The translations under genes and the position numbers were made by a program. From contig NZ_PDUW01000003.1 of the NCBI RefSeq assembly GCF_003545815.1, positions 248,001 through 312,000 of the forward strand: a DNA stretch of 64,000 nt, written 5' to 3'. Of this stretch, positions 1-9,288 are shown piece by piece (within the stretch, counting starts at the first letter, position 1; each line of letters starts with the position of its first letter). The notes under the pieces are model-generated. The model made no database searches and was not told the origin of the DNA. It worked only from the letters and a program-made list of their open reading frames with translations. The stretch is from Pusillimonas caeni. Lineage in GTDB: Bacteria > Pseudomonadota > Gammaproteobacteria > Burkholderiales > Burkholderiaceae_B.

Positions 1-158
1 TGCTCAACCCGCAGTCTGGCGCCCGGGGCGAGCCTGCCTTCGATGATGTCGCGGCGCAGGCTGCGATAGGCCGTGCCGACCAGAGTCTTGGAGGCGCCGC
101 CGGACGACGGCTCCAGGTCGGCCGCCAAAGGCGTCGCGGATTCAACAGGACGATCCAT
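1..158 (-). CDS. GntR-family transcriptional regulator, N-terminus only
   Basis: Reading leftward from an ATG at 158, the frame stays open to the window edge and gives about 52 residues. After a variable leader of about 25 residues comes TAYRSLRRDIIEGRLAPGARLR, the start of a GntR winged helix (family knowledge: helix 1 followed by the 'I..G.l.PG..L' turn). The effector domain is outside the window. The gene is divergent from the aromatic-degradation operon that begins at 334, so it is the natural candidate for its regulator; that role is inferred from position. Confidence 0.8.
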   Translation of the reverse strand, partial: MDRPVESATPLAADLEPSSGGASKTLVGTAYRSLRRDIIEGRLAPGARLRVE

Positions 159-259
159 AGCGATGTGAAGGGCAAAAGCGCGGAGCAACCGCAAGTTCAA
201 GCTATTCTACATGAATCCCCGGGTTTATTTATATTTTATTTAAATCTCGATAAAATTGG

Positions 260-288
260 TTGACGCCGATATTTTGTCGAATTATCCT
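260..288 (+). promoter_or_regulatory. Candidate sigma70 promoter of the meta-cleavage operon
   Basis: TTGACG (260-265) and TATCCT (283-288) are separated by 17 bp in an AT-rich stretch between the divergent GntR gene and the dioxygenase gene. Transcription would start near 295, leaving a leader of about 40 nt with an AAGGAG site before the ATG at 334. A GntR operator would be expected here, but no clear palindrome was identified. Confidence 0.5.
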
Positions 289-333
289 AAGCATTAGCAA
301 ACGCGTCCGTGCCTGCGGCGCAAGGAGACAACA

Positions 334-1197
334 GTGATTCATCTGCATGACATTCGTTATGTCAGGTTGGGCACTCCCGACCTGGACACCGCGGTGCAAT
401 ACGCGACCGACTTGCTTGGCTTGCAGGTGGCGCGCCGTGAAGGCAAGGCGGTCTATCTGCGCTCCGACAGCCGCGACCACACCCTGTGCTATTTTGAAGG
501 CGATCCGCAGGACCACACCGCGGCCTTCGAAGTGGATTCCGCCGAAGAGCTCAGCAACGCGGCGGCCGTGCTCGAGGCCAAGGGGTACAAGGTTACCCAG
601 GGCAGCGCTTCCGACGCCGAGCAGCGCTACGTGCGCGAATTCATCAATTTCAAGGACCCGTCCGGCAACAGCATCGATCTCGTCTACGCGCCGCATCACA
701 GCGGGCGCCGCTACTTTCCGTCGCGCGACGCGGGCATCACCGGTTTCAGCCATATCGGCCTGCGCACTCTCGATGGCCGGCGCGACGAGGCTTTCTGGAC
801 CAGCCTGCTGGGCGCCAAGGTCAGCGACCGCATCGGCGAGGCGCCCTTGCTGCGCATCGACGAGGTGCACCACAAAATTGCGCTGTTTCCCTCCACCTAT
901 CCGGGCGTGCAGCACATCAATCACCAGGTCGAAAGCATCGATGACGTGATGCGGGCCTACTACATCATGCTCGAGCGCAACATCCCGATCCGATTCGGTC
1001 CGGGGCGCCATCCCACGTCGGGCGCTGTGTTCCTGTACTTCGAGGGACCGGACGGCATGATCTACGAGTACTCCACCGGCGTGCGCCTCATTACCGAAGA
1101 AGACGAGAAGACCTATCGTCCGCGTTCGTTTCCGGCGATTCCCTCTTCCTTCTGCATGTGGGGAGCCAAGCCCGATATTCCGGAGTTCAAGACGTGA
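334..1197 (+). CDS. VOC-family extradiol ring-cleavage dioxygenase
   Basis: The 287-residue protein has two VOC modules (about 1-125 and 135-250), the fold of type I extradiol dioxygenases. In the second module H140 (GFSHIGL), H194 or H197 (HINHQV) and E245 (MIYEYS) are placed as the Fe(II) 2-His-1-Glu triad, with a family-like G-R-H stretch near 224-226. It should open a catechol-type ring to a hydroxymuconic semialdehyde. It is the first gene of an operon encoding the rest of a meta-cleavage route, and its stop overlaps the next start. Because a decarboxylase-like gene follows, the substrate may be a carboxylated catechol such as 2,3-dihydroxybenzoate cleaved at 3,4 (inference). Confidence 0.85.
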   Translation: MIHLHDIRYVRLGTPDLDTAVQYATDLLGLQVARREGKAVYLRSDSRDHTLCYFEGDPQDHTAAFEVDSAEELSNAAAVLEAKGYKVTQGSASDAEQRYVREFINFKDPSGNSIDLVYAPHHSGRRYFPSRDAGITGFSHIGLRTLDGRRDEAFWTSLLGAKVSDRIGEAPLLRIDEVHHKIALFPSTYPGVQHINHQVESIDDVMRAYYIMLERNIPIRFGPGRHPTSGAVFLYFEGPDGMIYEYSTGVRLITEEDEKTYRPRSFPAIPSSFCMWGAKPDIPEFKT

Positions 1198-1922
1198 CGC
1201 AGTCCGCCTCCATGCCCGCAGCCCGCCGCGCGCAGCAGCAGCTCGTCCGCCTGGCTGCGCGTGCGCTGGCCCGCGCCCACCTCGTCCACGCCTACGGGCA
1301 TTGCAGCACGCGGCTGGACGAAGGGCATTTCCTGGTGTGCGCGGCCAAACCCATGGGCCTGATCCGCGACGATGACGAAGGCACGGTGGTCAGCGTCGAG
1401 GGCGATCTGCCCGAAGGCGTGCTGGGCGAGGTGCGCATCCATCAGCAGATCTACCGGCGCCATCCGGAGGTCGGCGGGGTGGTGCGCAGCATGCCGCGCG
1501 ATGTCATGACGCTGTCCGCGGCGGGAATCACGCCGGCGCCCCGGCACGGCATGGGCGCTTATTTCTCGCCGTCCGTGCCGCTCTGGGACGATGTGCAGCT
1601 GATACGCAGCGAACAGCAGGCCTGCGGCGTGGCCGAGGCCATGGGTTCGTCGTCCGCGGTGGTGATGCGGGGCAACGGCGCGGTGGTCGCCGCCGAATCG
1701 CTCGAAAAGGCGGTGGCGCTTACCTGGTATCTCGAGGACATGGCGCGCATCGAATTGCAGCTGCGCAGCGCCGGGCTGGCCGCCAACGACGGCATCCTGT
1801 CCCACCAGGCCGCCCAGCAGCGCGCCACCAGCGCGGGACGCATTTTTGAACGCATGTGGGAATACCTGATTGCCGGCGATATCCAGTCGACCGGCGCTTT
1901 TATGAACGAGAACGATCAATGA
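1194..1922 (+). CDS. Class II aldolase/adducin-fold protein, probable decarboxylase
   Basis: The protein has 242 residues from a GTG at 1194 that overlaps the previous stop (GTGA) and has GGAG upstream; ATGs at 1158 and 1212 are alternatives. The class II aldolase fold is seen from HAYGHCSTR, an RSMPRDVM stretch in place of the usual H-x-H segment, and VVMRGNGAVV ('.l.gHG...' normally). Relatives in aromatic pathways (for example CmtD and 3,4-dihydroxyphthalate decarboxylases) are metal-dependent decarboxylases. Here it may remove CO2 from the carboxylated ring-cleavage product to give 2-hydroxymuconate semialdehyde for the next enzyme. Substitution of usual metal-binding His residues (MRGNG, RSMPRD) is notable. 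Confidence 0.7.
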   Translation: MTQSASMPAARRAQQQLVRLAARALARAHLVHAYGHCSTRLDEGHFLVCAAKPMGLIRDDDEGTVVSVEGDLPEGVLGEVRIHQQIYRRHPEVGGVVRSMPRDVMTLSAAGITPAPRHGMGAYFSPSVPLWDDVQLIRSEQQACGVAEAMGSSSAVVMRGNGAVVAAESLEKAVALTWYLEDMARIELQLRSAGLAANDGILSHQAAQQRATSAGRIFERMWEYLIAGDIQSTGAFMNENDQ

Positions 1923-3373
1923 AAGACTTCAAGAACTTCATCAACGGCCAATGGGCCGCGTCGCAGAAGACCTTCGAGAACCGCAACCCCATCGACAACA
2001 GCCTCATCGGCATGGTGCACGAAGCCAGCGCCGGCCAGGTGGACGAAGCCGTGCGCGCCGCCCGCGCCGCGCTGAACGGCCCCTGGGCCAAGCTCAAGAC
2101 GCAGCAGCGCGTCGATCTGCTTCATGCGCTGGTGGACGGAATCGAGCGCCGTTTCGACGATTTCCTCGACGCCGAGATCAAGGACACCGGCAAGCCGCAC
2201 GTTCTGGCCAGCCACGTCGACATCCCGCGCGGCGCGGCCAACTTCAAGGTCTTCGCCGACCTGATCCGCAACATTCCGACCGAAACCTTTCCCATGGACA
2301 CGCCCGACGGCGGAAGGGCGCTGAACTACGGCGTGCGCGTGCCGCGCGGCGTGATCGGCGTGATCTGCCCCTGGAACCTGCCGTTGCTGCTGATGACCTG
2401 GAAGGTCGGCCCCGCCCTGGCCTGCGGCAACACCGTGGTCGTCAAGCCGTCCGAAGAAACGCCCGCCACCGCCACGCTGCTGGGCGAGGTCATGAACGAA
2501 GTCGGCATGCCCGCCGGGGTCTACAACGTCGTGCACGGCTTCGGCCCCGACTCGGCCGGCCAGTTCCTGACCGAACACCCCGACGTGGACGGCATCACCT
2601 TCACGGGCGAGACCGGCACGGGCGAAGTCATCATGAAGGCCGCCGCCAAGGGCGTGCGCCCCGTATCGTTTGAACTGGGCGGCAAGAACCCGGGCATCGT
2701 GTTCGCCGACGCCGATTTCGACAAGGCCGTGGCGGGCATCGCCCGCTCGGCCTTCGAGAACTCCGGACAGGTGTGCCTGGGCACCGAAAGAGTCTATGTG
2801 CAGCGGCCCATCTTCGAGCGTTTCGTCAAGGCCCTGAAAGAAAAGGCCGAATCCTTCAAGCTGGGCAACCCCTACGAAGACGGCATGAACTTCGGCCCGC
2901 TGGTGTCGCTGGTGCATCGCAAGAAAGTGCTGAGCTATTACGAGAAGGCGCGCGCCGAGGGCGCCACCATCGTCACCGGCGGCGGCGTGCCCGACATGCA
3001 GGCGCCCATGGACCAGGGCGCCTGGGTGCAGCCCACCATCTGGACCGGCCTGCCCGAGAGCTCGCCCGTGATACGCGAAGAGATCTTCGGCCCTTGCTGC
3101 CATATCACCCCGTTCGACACCGAGGAAGAAGTCATCGCCATGGCCAACGATACGGCCTACGGCCTGGCCGCAACGGTGTGGACGCAGGACCTGGGCACGG
3201 CCCATCGCCTGGGCGCGGCGCTGAACGTGGGCCTGTGCTGGATCAATTCGTGGTTCCTGCGCGATCTGCGCACCTCATTCGGCGGCGCCAAGCAGTCGGG
3301 CATCGGACGCGAAGGGGGCGCGCATTCCATGGAGTTCTATACTGAACTTCGCAACGTGTGCATCAAACTCTAA
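1919..3373 (+). CDS. 2-hydroxymuconate semialdehyde dehydrogenase
   Basis: A 484-residue NAD(P)-dependent aldehyde dehydrogenase, the usual length. The start at 1919 (MKDFKNF) overlaps the previous stop in an ATGA; an in-frame extension to 1856 lies wholly inside the upstream gene. The general base is E252 in FELGGK and the nucleophile C286 in GQVCLG, 34 residues apart as in the family. Context with an extradiol dioxygenase and DmpE/H/F/G-type enzymes points to oxidation of 2-hydroxymuconate semialdehyde to 2-hydroxymuconate (4-oxalocrotonate), the DmpC/XylG step. Confidence 0.9.
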   Translation: MKDFKNFINGQWAASQKTFENRNPIDNSLIGMVHEASAGQVDEAVRAARAALNGPWAKLKTQQRVDLLHALVDGIERRFDDFLDAEIKDTGKPHVLASHVDIPRGAANFKVFADLIRNIPTETFPMDTPDGGRALNYGVRVPRGVIGVICPWNLPLLLMTWKVGPALACGNTVVVKPSEETPATATLLGEVMNEVGMPAGVYNVVHGFGPDSAGQFLTEHPDVDGITFTGETGTGEVIMKAAAKGVRPVSFELGGKNPGIVFADADFDKAVAGIARSAFENSGQVCLGTERVYVQRPIFERFVKALKEKAESFKLGNPYEDGMNFGPLVSLVHRKKVLSYYEKARAEGATIVTGGGVPDMQAPMDQGAWVQPTIWTGLPESSPVIREEIFGPCCHITPFDTEEEVIAMANDTAYGLAATVWTQDLGTAHRLGAALNVGLCWINSWFLRDLRTSFGGAKQSGIGREGGAHSMEFYTELRNVCIKL

Positions 3374-3389
3374 AAAAGCCCGGGAAGCC

Positions 3390-4175
3390 ATGAACGAACA
3401 GAAAATACAGCAATACGGCGACGCGCTCTATCAGGCCCTGGTCGAGCGCAAGGCGATCGATCCCCTTACCACCACCGAGCCCGACATCACCATACAGGAC
3501 GCCTACCGCATCCAGCTGCGCATGATCGAGCGGCGCCTGCAGGGCGGCGCCGAACAGGTCATCGGCAAGAAGATCGGCGTGACCAGCCGGGCGGTGATGG
3601 ACATGCTCAAGGTCGACCAGCCCGACTTCGGCCACCTCACTTCGTCCATGGTGTTCGGCGACGGCGCGGCCATTCCCGCCGACTCGCTCATCGCGCCCAA
3701 GGCCGAGGGCGAGATCGCCTTCGTGCTCAAGCACGACCTGTCCGGCCCCGGCGTCACCAACGCCGATGTGCTGCGCGCCACCGAGTATGTGCTGCCTTGC
3801 TTCGAGATCGTCGACTCGCGCATCCGCGACTGGAAGATACGCATCCAGGATACGGTGGCCGACAACGCTTCCTCGGGCGTCTTCGTGCTGGGCGACGCGG
3901 CGGCGGACCCGCGCAAGATCGACCTGGCGCTGGTGGGCATGACGCTCGAGAAGAATGGCGACGTCGTCGCCACCGGAGCCGGCGCGGCGGCCCTGGGCCA
4001 TCCGCTCAATGCGGTCGCCTGGCTGGCCAATACGCTGGGTGAGCTGGGCATGTCGCTGCGCGCGGGCGAGGTGATTCTATCGGGCTCGCTTGCGGCCATG
4101 GTGCCGGTCCAGGCCGGCGACAATCTGCGCATCAGCCTGGGCGGCATCGGCTCGGCGGGCGTGCGATTCATTTAA
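3390..4175 (+). CDS. 2-oxopent-4-enoate (2-hydroxypenta-2,4-dienoate) hydratase
   Basis: The 261-residue protein belongs to the MhpD/DmpE/XylJ hydratase family of the FAA-hydrolase superfamily, as shown by VIGKKIGVTSRAV, an EGEIAFVL metal-site segment and the closing stretch with GDNLRISLGGIGSAGV. It adds water to 2-hydroxypenta-2,4-dienoate to give 4-hydroxy-2-oxovalerate. It is followed after 11 bp by a paralogue, the decarboxylase; in Pseudomonas the two form a complex. The two were assigned by order and by the decarboxylase's KMGLTS motif, so a swap cannot be fully excluded. Confidence 0.88.
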   Translation: MNEQKIQQYGDALYQALVERKAIDPLTTTEPDITIQDAYRIQLRMIERRLQGGAEQVIGKKIGVTSRAVMDMLKVDQPDFGHLTSSMVFGDGAAIPADSLIAPKAEGEIAFVLKHDLSGPGVTNADVLRATEYVLPCFEIVDSRIRDWKIRIQDTVADNASSGVFVLGDAAADPRKIDLALVGMTLEKNGDVVATGAGAAALGHPLNAVAWLANTLGELGMSLRAGEVILSGSLAAMVPVQAGDNLRISLGGIGSAGVRFI

Positions 4176-4186
4176 GGACAACAATC

Positions 4187-4975
4187 ATGGCGCTAGACAA
4201 GGCAACCATACAGAAGCTCGCCGTCCATCTGGACGAGGCCGAGGTGCAGTGCAAGGAAGTCATCAAGATCACCGACGACCATCCCGACATGGACTGGGAC
4301 GATGCCTACGCGGTGCAGGATGCGCTGCGGGCCATCAAGACCTCGCGCGGCGTGCGCATCACCGGGCTCAAGATGGGCCTGACCTCGCACGCGAAAATGA
4401 AGCAGATGGGCGTGGTGGACCCGGTGCGCGGCTTTCTCACCGACTACGGCACGCTTGCCGATGGGGGCGAATGCGATACCTCCACCCTCATCCATCCCAA
4501 GATCGAGGCCGAGATCGCGTTCGTCACGAACAAGCCGCTCAAGGGGCCGGGCTGCCACATCGGCGCGGTGCTGGCGGCCACGGACTTCGTGCTGCCGGGG
4601 CTCGAGATCATCGATTCGCGCTACAAGGATTTCAAGTTCGACCTCAAGAGCGTCGTGGCCGACAACACCTCGGCCGCGCGCTACGTGGTGGGCGGCAACG
4701 CGCGCAGCGCATTGGGCATCGATCTCAAGAACCTGGGCGTGGTCATGGAAAAGAACGGCGAAGTCGTCGCCACGGCAGCCGGGTCGGCCGTACTGGGGCA
4801 TCCGGCGCAAAGCGTGGCCATGCTGGCCAATATGCTGGGCGCGCGCGGCGAGGAGATTCCCGCCGGCACGCTGATCCTTACCGGTGGGGTCACCGAAGCG
4901 GTGGCGGTCGGCAAGGGCGATAACATCACGGTGCGCTATCAGCACCTGGGCTCGCTCTCATTGCGTTTCGTGTAG
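4187..4975 (+). CDS. 4-oxalocrotonate decarboxylase
   Basis: The 262-residue paralogue of the preceding hydratase has the motifs GLKMGLTSHAKMKQMGV, EAEIAFVT and LEIIDSRYKDFKFD typical of DmpH/XylI. It converts 2-oxohex-3-enedioate to 2-hydroxypenta-2,4-dienoate with release of CO2. The gene uses a good RBS (AAGGACAACAATC before the ATG). The preferred substrate is the keto tautomer, normally made by a small 4-oxalocrotonate tautomerase; none is encoded in this operon. Confidence 0.9.
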   Translation: MALDKATIQKLAVHLDEAEVQCKEVIKITDDHPDMDWDDAYAVQDALRAIKTSRGVRITGLKMGLTSHAKMKQMGVVDPVRGFLTDYGTLADGGECDTSTLIHPKIEAEIAFVTNKPLKGPGCHIGAVLAATDFVLPGLEIIDSRYKDFKFDLKSVVADNTSAARYVVGGNARSALGIDLKNLGVVMEKNGEVVATAAGSAVLGHPAQSVAMLANMLGARGEEIPAGTLILTGGVTEAVAVGKGDNITVRYQHLGSLSLRFV

Positions 4976-5005
4976 CGTTCCCGCACCTAGACTAAGGAAA
5001 CTGAC

Positions 5006-5953
5006 ATGACACAAGCTGGCAAGATCAAAGTGGGCATCATCGGCTCGGGCAATATCGGCACCGACCTCATGATCAAGGTGCTGCGCAATGCCAAGCACCT
5101 GGAAATGGCCGCCATGGTGGGCATCGACCCCAAATCGGACGGCCTGGCGCGGGCCCAGCGCATGAACGTGCCCGTGACTTCCGACGGTATCGACGGCCTG
5201 GTCGCCATGCCCGGGTTCTCGGACATCCGCATCGTGTTCGACGCCACCTCGGCGGGCGCGCATAAGCGCCACAACGAGATATTGCAGCAGCACGGGGTGC
5301 AGGTCATCGACCTGACGCCGGCGGCCATCGGGCCCTACGTGATTCCGTCCATCAACCTGGACGAGAAGCTGGACGCGCCCAACATCAATATGGTGACCTG
5401 CGGCGGACAGGCCACGATTCCCATGGTGAAAGCCGTGTCCAAGGTGGCCAAGGTGCACTACGCCGAGATCGTGGCCTCGATATCGAGCCGTTCGGCCGGA
5501 CCGGGCACGCGTGCCAACATCGACGAGTTCACCGAAACCACTTCCAAGGCCATCCAGGTGCTTGGCGGCGCCTCGCGCGGCAAGGCCATCATCATCCTCA
5601 ATCCGGCCGAGCCGCCGCTGATCATGCGCGACACCATCTTCACGCTGTCCGAGCCGGCCGACCAGGACGCCATCCGTGAAAGCGTGCAGGCCATGGTGCA
5701 GGACGTGCAGCGCTATGTGCCGGGCTACCGCCTCAAGCAGGAAGTCCAGTTCGACCTGTACGACGAAAGCCGTCCGCTGAACGTGCCGGGGCTGGGCAAG
5801 CTGACCGGCCTGAAAACCTCGATCTTTCTCGAAGTCGAGGGCGCGGCGCACTATCTTCCGGCCTACGCGGGCAACCTGGACATCATGACTTCGGCGGCCC
5901 TGGCTTGCGCGGAGCGCCTGGCCGAGACCCGCATGAGCGGCATGGCCGTCTAA
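5006..5953 (+). CDS. Acetaldehyde dehydrogenase (acylating)
   Basis: The 315-residue protein shows an N-terminal NAD-binding loop [13 protein letters not shown] (about 10-22) and the nucleophile C132 in VTCGGQAT, the same position as in DmpF. It oxidises acetaldehyde with CoA to acetyl-CoA. It partners the next gene product, the aldolase, through which acetaldehyde is channelled in the known DmpFG complex. Spacing to the aldolase gene is 19 bp with AAGGAG. Confidence 0.95.
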   Translation: MTQAGKIKVGIIGSGNIGTDLMIKVLRNAKHLEMAAMVGIDPKSDGLARAQRMNVPVTSDGIDGLVAMPGFSDIRIVFDATSAGAHKRHNEILQQHGVQVIDLTPAAIGPYVIPSINLDEKLDAPNINMVTCGGQATIPMVKAVSKVAKVHYAEIVASISSRSAGPGTRANIDEFTETTSKAIQVLGGASRGKAIIILNPAEPPLIMRDTIFTLSEPADQDAIRESVQAMVQDVQRYVPGYRLKQEVQFDLYDESRPLNVPGLGKLTGLKTSIFLEVEGAAHYLPAYAGNLDIMTSAALACAERLAETRMSGMAV

Positions 5954-5972
5954 AGCGGCAAGGAGCGACACC

Positions 5973-6992
5973 ATGAGCGACAAGAAACTTTATATTTCCG
6001 ACGTGACGCTGCGCGACGGCAGCCACGCCATCCGCCACCAGTACAGCGTCCAGAACGTGCGCCAGATCGCCAAGGCGCTGGACGAGGCCCGTGTCGATTC
6101 GATCGAGGTTGCGCACGGCGACGGCCTGTCGGGGTCCAGCTTCAACTATGGCTTCGGGGCCCACACCGACCTGGAATGGATCGAGGCCGTGGCCGACACC
6201 GTCAGCCACGCCAAGGTCGCCACCCTGCTGCTGCCCGGCGTGGGCACGGTGCACGACCTGCGCGCCGCCTACGACGCCGGCGCCCGCATCGTGCGCGTGG
6301 CCACGCATTGCACCGAGGCCGACATTTCCAAGCAGCACATCGAGTATGCGCGCGAGCTGGGCATGGACACCGTGGGCTTTCTGATGATGAGCCACATGAA
6401 CGAGCCCGCCAAGCTGGCCCAACAGGCCAAGCTGATGGAAAGCTACGGCGCCACTTGCGTCTACGTGGTGGATTCGGGCGGCGCGCTCAATATGAACGAC
6501 ATCCGCGACCGCTTCCGCGCCTTCAAGGACGTGCTCAAGCCGGAAACCGAAACAGGCATGCATGCCCACCACAACCTGTCGCTGGGCGTGGCCAACTCCA
6601 TCATCGCCGTCGAAGAGGGCTGCGACCGCATCGACGCCAGCCTGGCGGGCATGGGCGCGGGCGCCGGCAATGCGCCGCTCGAGGTCTTCATCGCCGCGGC
6701 CGAGCGCATGGGCTGGAATCACGGCTGCGATCTGTACAAGCTCATGGACGCAGCCGACGACATCGTGCGTCCCCTGCAGGACCGTCCGGTGCGGGTCGAC
6801 CGCGAAACCCTGGCGCTGGGCTACGCGGGCGTGTATTCGAGTTTTCTGCGGCATGCCGAGGCGGCGGCCGAAAAATACGGCCTCAAGACCGTGGACATTC
6901 TGGTCGAACTGGGCCGTCGCCGCATGGTGGGCGGACAAGAGGACATGATCGTCGACGTGGCGCTGGACCTGCTGCAGAAAGAAACCGCCTGA
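5973..6992 (+). CDS. 4-hydroxy-2-oxovalerate aldolase
   Basis: The 339-residue protein is a DmpG/MhpE-type HMGL-like TIM barrel. It has [11 protein letters not shown] (R14, D15) at the N-terminus and H197/H199 in GMHAHHN, matching the Mn-binding Asp/His/His set of DmpG with a three-residue offset. The reaction splits 4-hydroxy-2-oxovalerate to pyruvate and acetaldehyde. It is the last catabolic gene; a strong hairpin separates it from the transporter genes. Confidence 0.95.
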   Translation: MSDKKLYISDVTLRDGSHAIRHQYSVQNVRQIAKALDEARVDSIEVAHGDGLSGSSFNYGFGAHTDLEWIEAVADTVSHAKVATLLLPGVGTVHDLRAAYDAGARIVRVATHCTEADISKQHIEYARELGMDTVGFLMMSHMNEPAKLAQQAKLMESYGATCVYVVDSGGALNMNDIRDRFRAFKDVLKPETETGMHAHHNLSLGVANSIIAVEEGCDRIDASLAGMGAGAGNAPLEVFIAAAERMGWNHGCDLYKLMDAADDIVRPLQDRPVRVDRETLALGYAGVYSSFLRHAEAAAEKYGLKTVDILVELGRRRMVGGQEDMIVDVALDLLQKETA

Positions 6993-7002
6993 AGGGCTCT
7001 AA

Positions 7003-7027
7003 GGGCCTGCCGACGGCAGGCAGGCCC
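7003..7027 (+). other. Intercistronic hairpin without a U-tract
   Basis: GGGCCTGCC (7003-7011) pairs exactly with GGCAGGCCC (7019-7027) across a 7-nt loop. No run of T follows, so it is more likely a processing or stability element between the catabolic and transport halves of the operon than a terminator. Confidence 0.55.
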
Positions 7028-7095
7028 CGAGCGGCATGATGCCGAAAACAGGGTCGTCAACAAGCCCTGACCAATACAACAACCGGAGACAAGCA

Positions 7096-8262
7096 ATGAG
7101 AAAAACCACTGTAGCCGCCCTCGTGGCCGGCCTGTTCATGGCCGTTCCCGCGGCCCACGCCGACATCACCATCGGGTTTTCCGGCGTACTGTCGGGGCCG
7201 CAAGGGGTGCTGGGCCAGGACCAGCGCGACGGCTTCATGCTGGCCATGGAGCAGCTGGGCGGCAAGTTCGGCGACCAGAAGGTCAACGTCGTGATCGAGG
7301 ATGACCAGCTCAAGCCCGATGTCGGCGCCCAGATCGTGCAGAAATTCCTCGAGCGCGACAAGGTCGACGCCATTGTCGGCCTGGGCTTTTCGAACGTGCT
7401 CATGGCCGAGCTGCGGCGCATCAAGGATTCCGGTGTGGTGGCCATCGCGACCAATGCCGGCCCGGGGCCGGTGGCCGGCAAGCTGTGCACGCCCAATCTG
7501 TTCGGCGTGGCATGGCAGAACGACACCATGTCCGAAGCCATGGGCCAATACGTGCAGGACGTGGGCCACAAGAACGCCTATCTCATGACCTCCAGCTATC
7601 AGGCGGGCAAGGACAAGCTCAACGGTTTCAAGCGTTACTTCAAGGGCGACATCGTCAAGGAAGTCTACACGCCGCTGGGCCAGCTCGACTTCTCGGCCGA
7701 AATTTCGGCGCTGCAAGCCGCCAGCCCCGAGGCGCTGTTCGTGTTCTACACCGGCGGCACCGGCGTCAACTTCGTGCGCCAGCTGCGCCAGGCGGGCATC
7801 ATGGGCAAGACGCCCGTCTACTCCGAAGGCATGATCGACTCCAACACCCTGGTGTCGCTCAAGACCCAGGCCGACGGCAACATCTACGGGGCCACCTGGG
7901 CTCCGGTGCTGGACAACCCGCAAAGCAAGAAGTTCGTCAAGGCTTTCGAAGAAAAGTACGGCCACACGCCCTCGGAGTACGCCGCCAATGCCTATGATGC
8001 CGCCTATCTGCTGGATACCGCGGTGCGCAAGCTGAACGGCGACGTGTCCGACCGCGAAGCCTTCGTGAAGGCGGTGAAGGCGGCCGGTTCGGAGTTTCCC
8101 ACGGTGCGGGGCAAGTTCGCCTTCAACACCAACAACATGCCCATCCAGAACCTGTATGCCTTCAAGGCGGAAGCCCAAGGCGACGAGATCGTGGTCAAGC
8201 AGATCGCCACGGTCTTCACCGACCACCAGGACGCCTACGTGTCCGAGTGCAACATGAAGTAG
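7096..8262 (+). CDS. ABC transporter periplasmic binding protein, LivK/branched-chain type
   Basis: The 388-residue protein starts at 7096 after CCGGAGACAAGCA; the 20 codons upstream in frame do not look coding. A Sec signal (MRKTTVAALVAGLF...) is cut after AAHA, giving a mature N-terminus DITIGFSGVLSG, the standard opening of periplasmic-binding-protein type 1 (LivK) ligand receptors. It is followed by cognate permease and ATPase genes. Proteins of this class near aromatic catabolic genes often bind aromatic acids rather than leucine; that substrate is inferred from context only. Confidence 0.9.
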   Translation: MRKTTVAALVAGLFMAVPAAHADITIGFSGVLSGPQGVLGQDQRDGFMLAMEQLGGKFGDQKVNVVIEDDQLKPDVGAQIVQKFLERDKVDAIVGLGFSNVLMAELRRIKDSGVVAIATNAGPGPVAGKLCTPNLFGVAWQNDTMSEAMGQYVQDVGHKNAYLMTSSYQAGKDKLNGFKRYFKGDIVKEVYTPLGQLDFSAEISALQAASPEALFVFYTGGTGVNFVRQLRQAGIMGKTPVYSEGMIDSNTLVSLKTQADGNIYGATWAPVLDNPQSKKFVKAFEEKYGHTPSEYAANAYDAAYLLDTAVRKLNGDVSDREAFVKAVKAAGSEFPTVRGKFAFNTNNMPIQNLYAFKAEAQGDEIVVKQIATVFTDHQDAYVSECNMK

Positions 8263-8269
8263 CGCTTGT

Positions 8270-8295
8270 CCGGCGCGCCCGTCGCGGCGCGCCGG
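8270..8295 (+). other. Strong GC hairpin between binding-protein and permease genes
   Basis: CCGGCGCGCC (8270-8279) and GGCGCGCCGG (8286-8295) form a perfect 10-bp stem with a 6-nt loop and no T-run. Hairpins at this position in transport operons commonly stabilise the binding-protein message and lower downstream expression; that function is inferred. Confidence 0.55.
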
Positions 8296-8351
8296 CGGGT
8301 CGCCGCAACGGCGGATTCGTCCACCGCTGAGCCCCCTACGGAAAATCCTTC

Positions 8352-9272
8352 ATGAATAGTTCGCTGTTCCTGTCGCAGCTGCTCAACGGCCTGCAGTTGG
8401 GCGTACTGCTGTTCCTGCTGTCGTCGGGTCTGACCCTGATCTTCGGCATCATGAACTTCATCAATCTGGCCCATGGCTCGCTGTACATGGTCGGCGCTTT
8501 CGTGGGCGCCGCCACGTACAACGCCAGCGGCTCCTTCCTGTTCTCGCTGGTCGCGGCGGTGGCGTCCGCCGCCATCGTGGGCCTGGTGGTCGAGCACCTG
8601 GTGGCCCGGCCGCTGTACCGCCACGACCACCTCTACCAGGTGCTGGCCACTTTCGGCCTGATGATGTTCTTCAACGAGCTGGCCATCGTCATCTGGGGGA
8701 ATCGGCCGTATTTCGTGACCATTCCCGAAGTCATCCGGGGCTCGGTCGAAATACTCGGCGCTCAGTATCCGGTCTACCGGCTGCTGATCATCGCGGTAGG
8801 CGTGGTGGTGGCCTTCGGCGCCTGGTTTCTCATCCAGAAGACCCGCTTCGGCATGCTGGTCCGGGCGGGCACCACGCACGCCTCCATGGTCAGCGTGCTG
8901 GGCGCCAACGTCGATCTGCTGAAGAAGTCGCTGTTCATGCTGGGCGCCGCGCTGGCCGGACTGGCCGGGACGCTGGCCGGCCCCATTCTTTCAGTCCAGT
9001 CGGGCATGGGCGACCCGGTGCTCATCCTGGCCCTGGTGGTGATCGTGGTAGGGGGCATCGGTTCGATACGGGGCGCGCTGTTCGCGGCCATCCTCATCGC
9101 CGTCATCGACACGCTGGGCCGCGCCTATCTGCCGCAGCTGCTTGCGCTGGCGCTGGCGCCCACCGCCGCCAATACCGTGGGTTCGGCGCTGGCCTCCATG
9201 CTGATCTACCTGTTGATGGCTTTCGTGCTTGCCTTCAGGCCGCACGGCCTCATGGTTTCGGCCAAACGCTGA
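8352..9272 (+). CDS. Branched-chain-type ABC permease, LivH-like
   Basis: The 306-residue hydrophobic protein starts with MNSSLFLSQLLNGLQLGVLL and has the LivH signatures GIMNFINLAHGSLYMVGAF and VVGGIGSIRGALFAA (the loop that contacts the ATPase). About eight membrane segments are visible. It forms the inner-membrane channel with the next gene product. Confidence 0.92.
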   Translation: MNSSLFLSQLLNGLQLGVLLFLLSSGLTLIFGIMNFINLAHGSLYMVGAFVGAATYNASGSFLFSLVAAVASAAIVGLVVEHLVARPLYRHDHLYQVLATFGLMMFFNELAIVIWGNRPYFVTIPEVIRGSVEILGAQYPVYRLLIIAVGVVVAFGAWFLIQKTRFGMLVRAGTTHASMVSVLGANVDLLKKSLFMLGAALAGLAGTLAGPILSVQSGMGDPVLILALVVIVVGGIGSIRGALFAAILIAVIDTLGRAYLPQLLALALAPTAANTVGSALASMLIYLLMAFVLAFRPHGLMVSAKR

Positions 9273-9288
9273 CTGAGCGGAGTACGAC

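Noticed and set aside
229-1919. Long minus-strand ORFs opposite the first catabolic genes (229-1011 and 1113-1919)
   Set aside because: They are shadows of GC-rich coding sequence: His/Ala/Gly/Arg-rich, no RBS, no family pattern.
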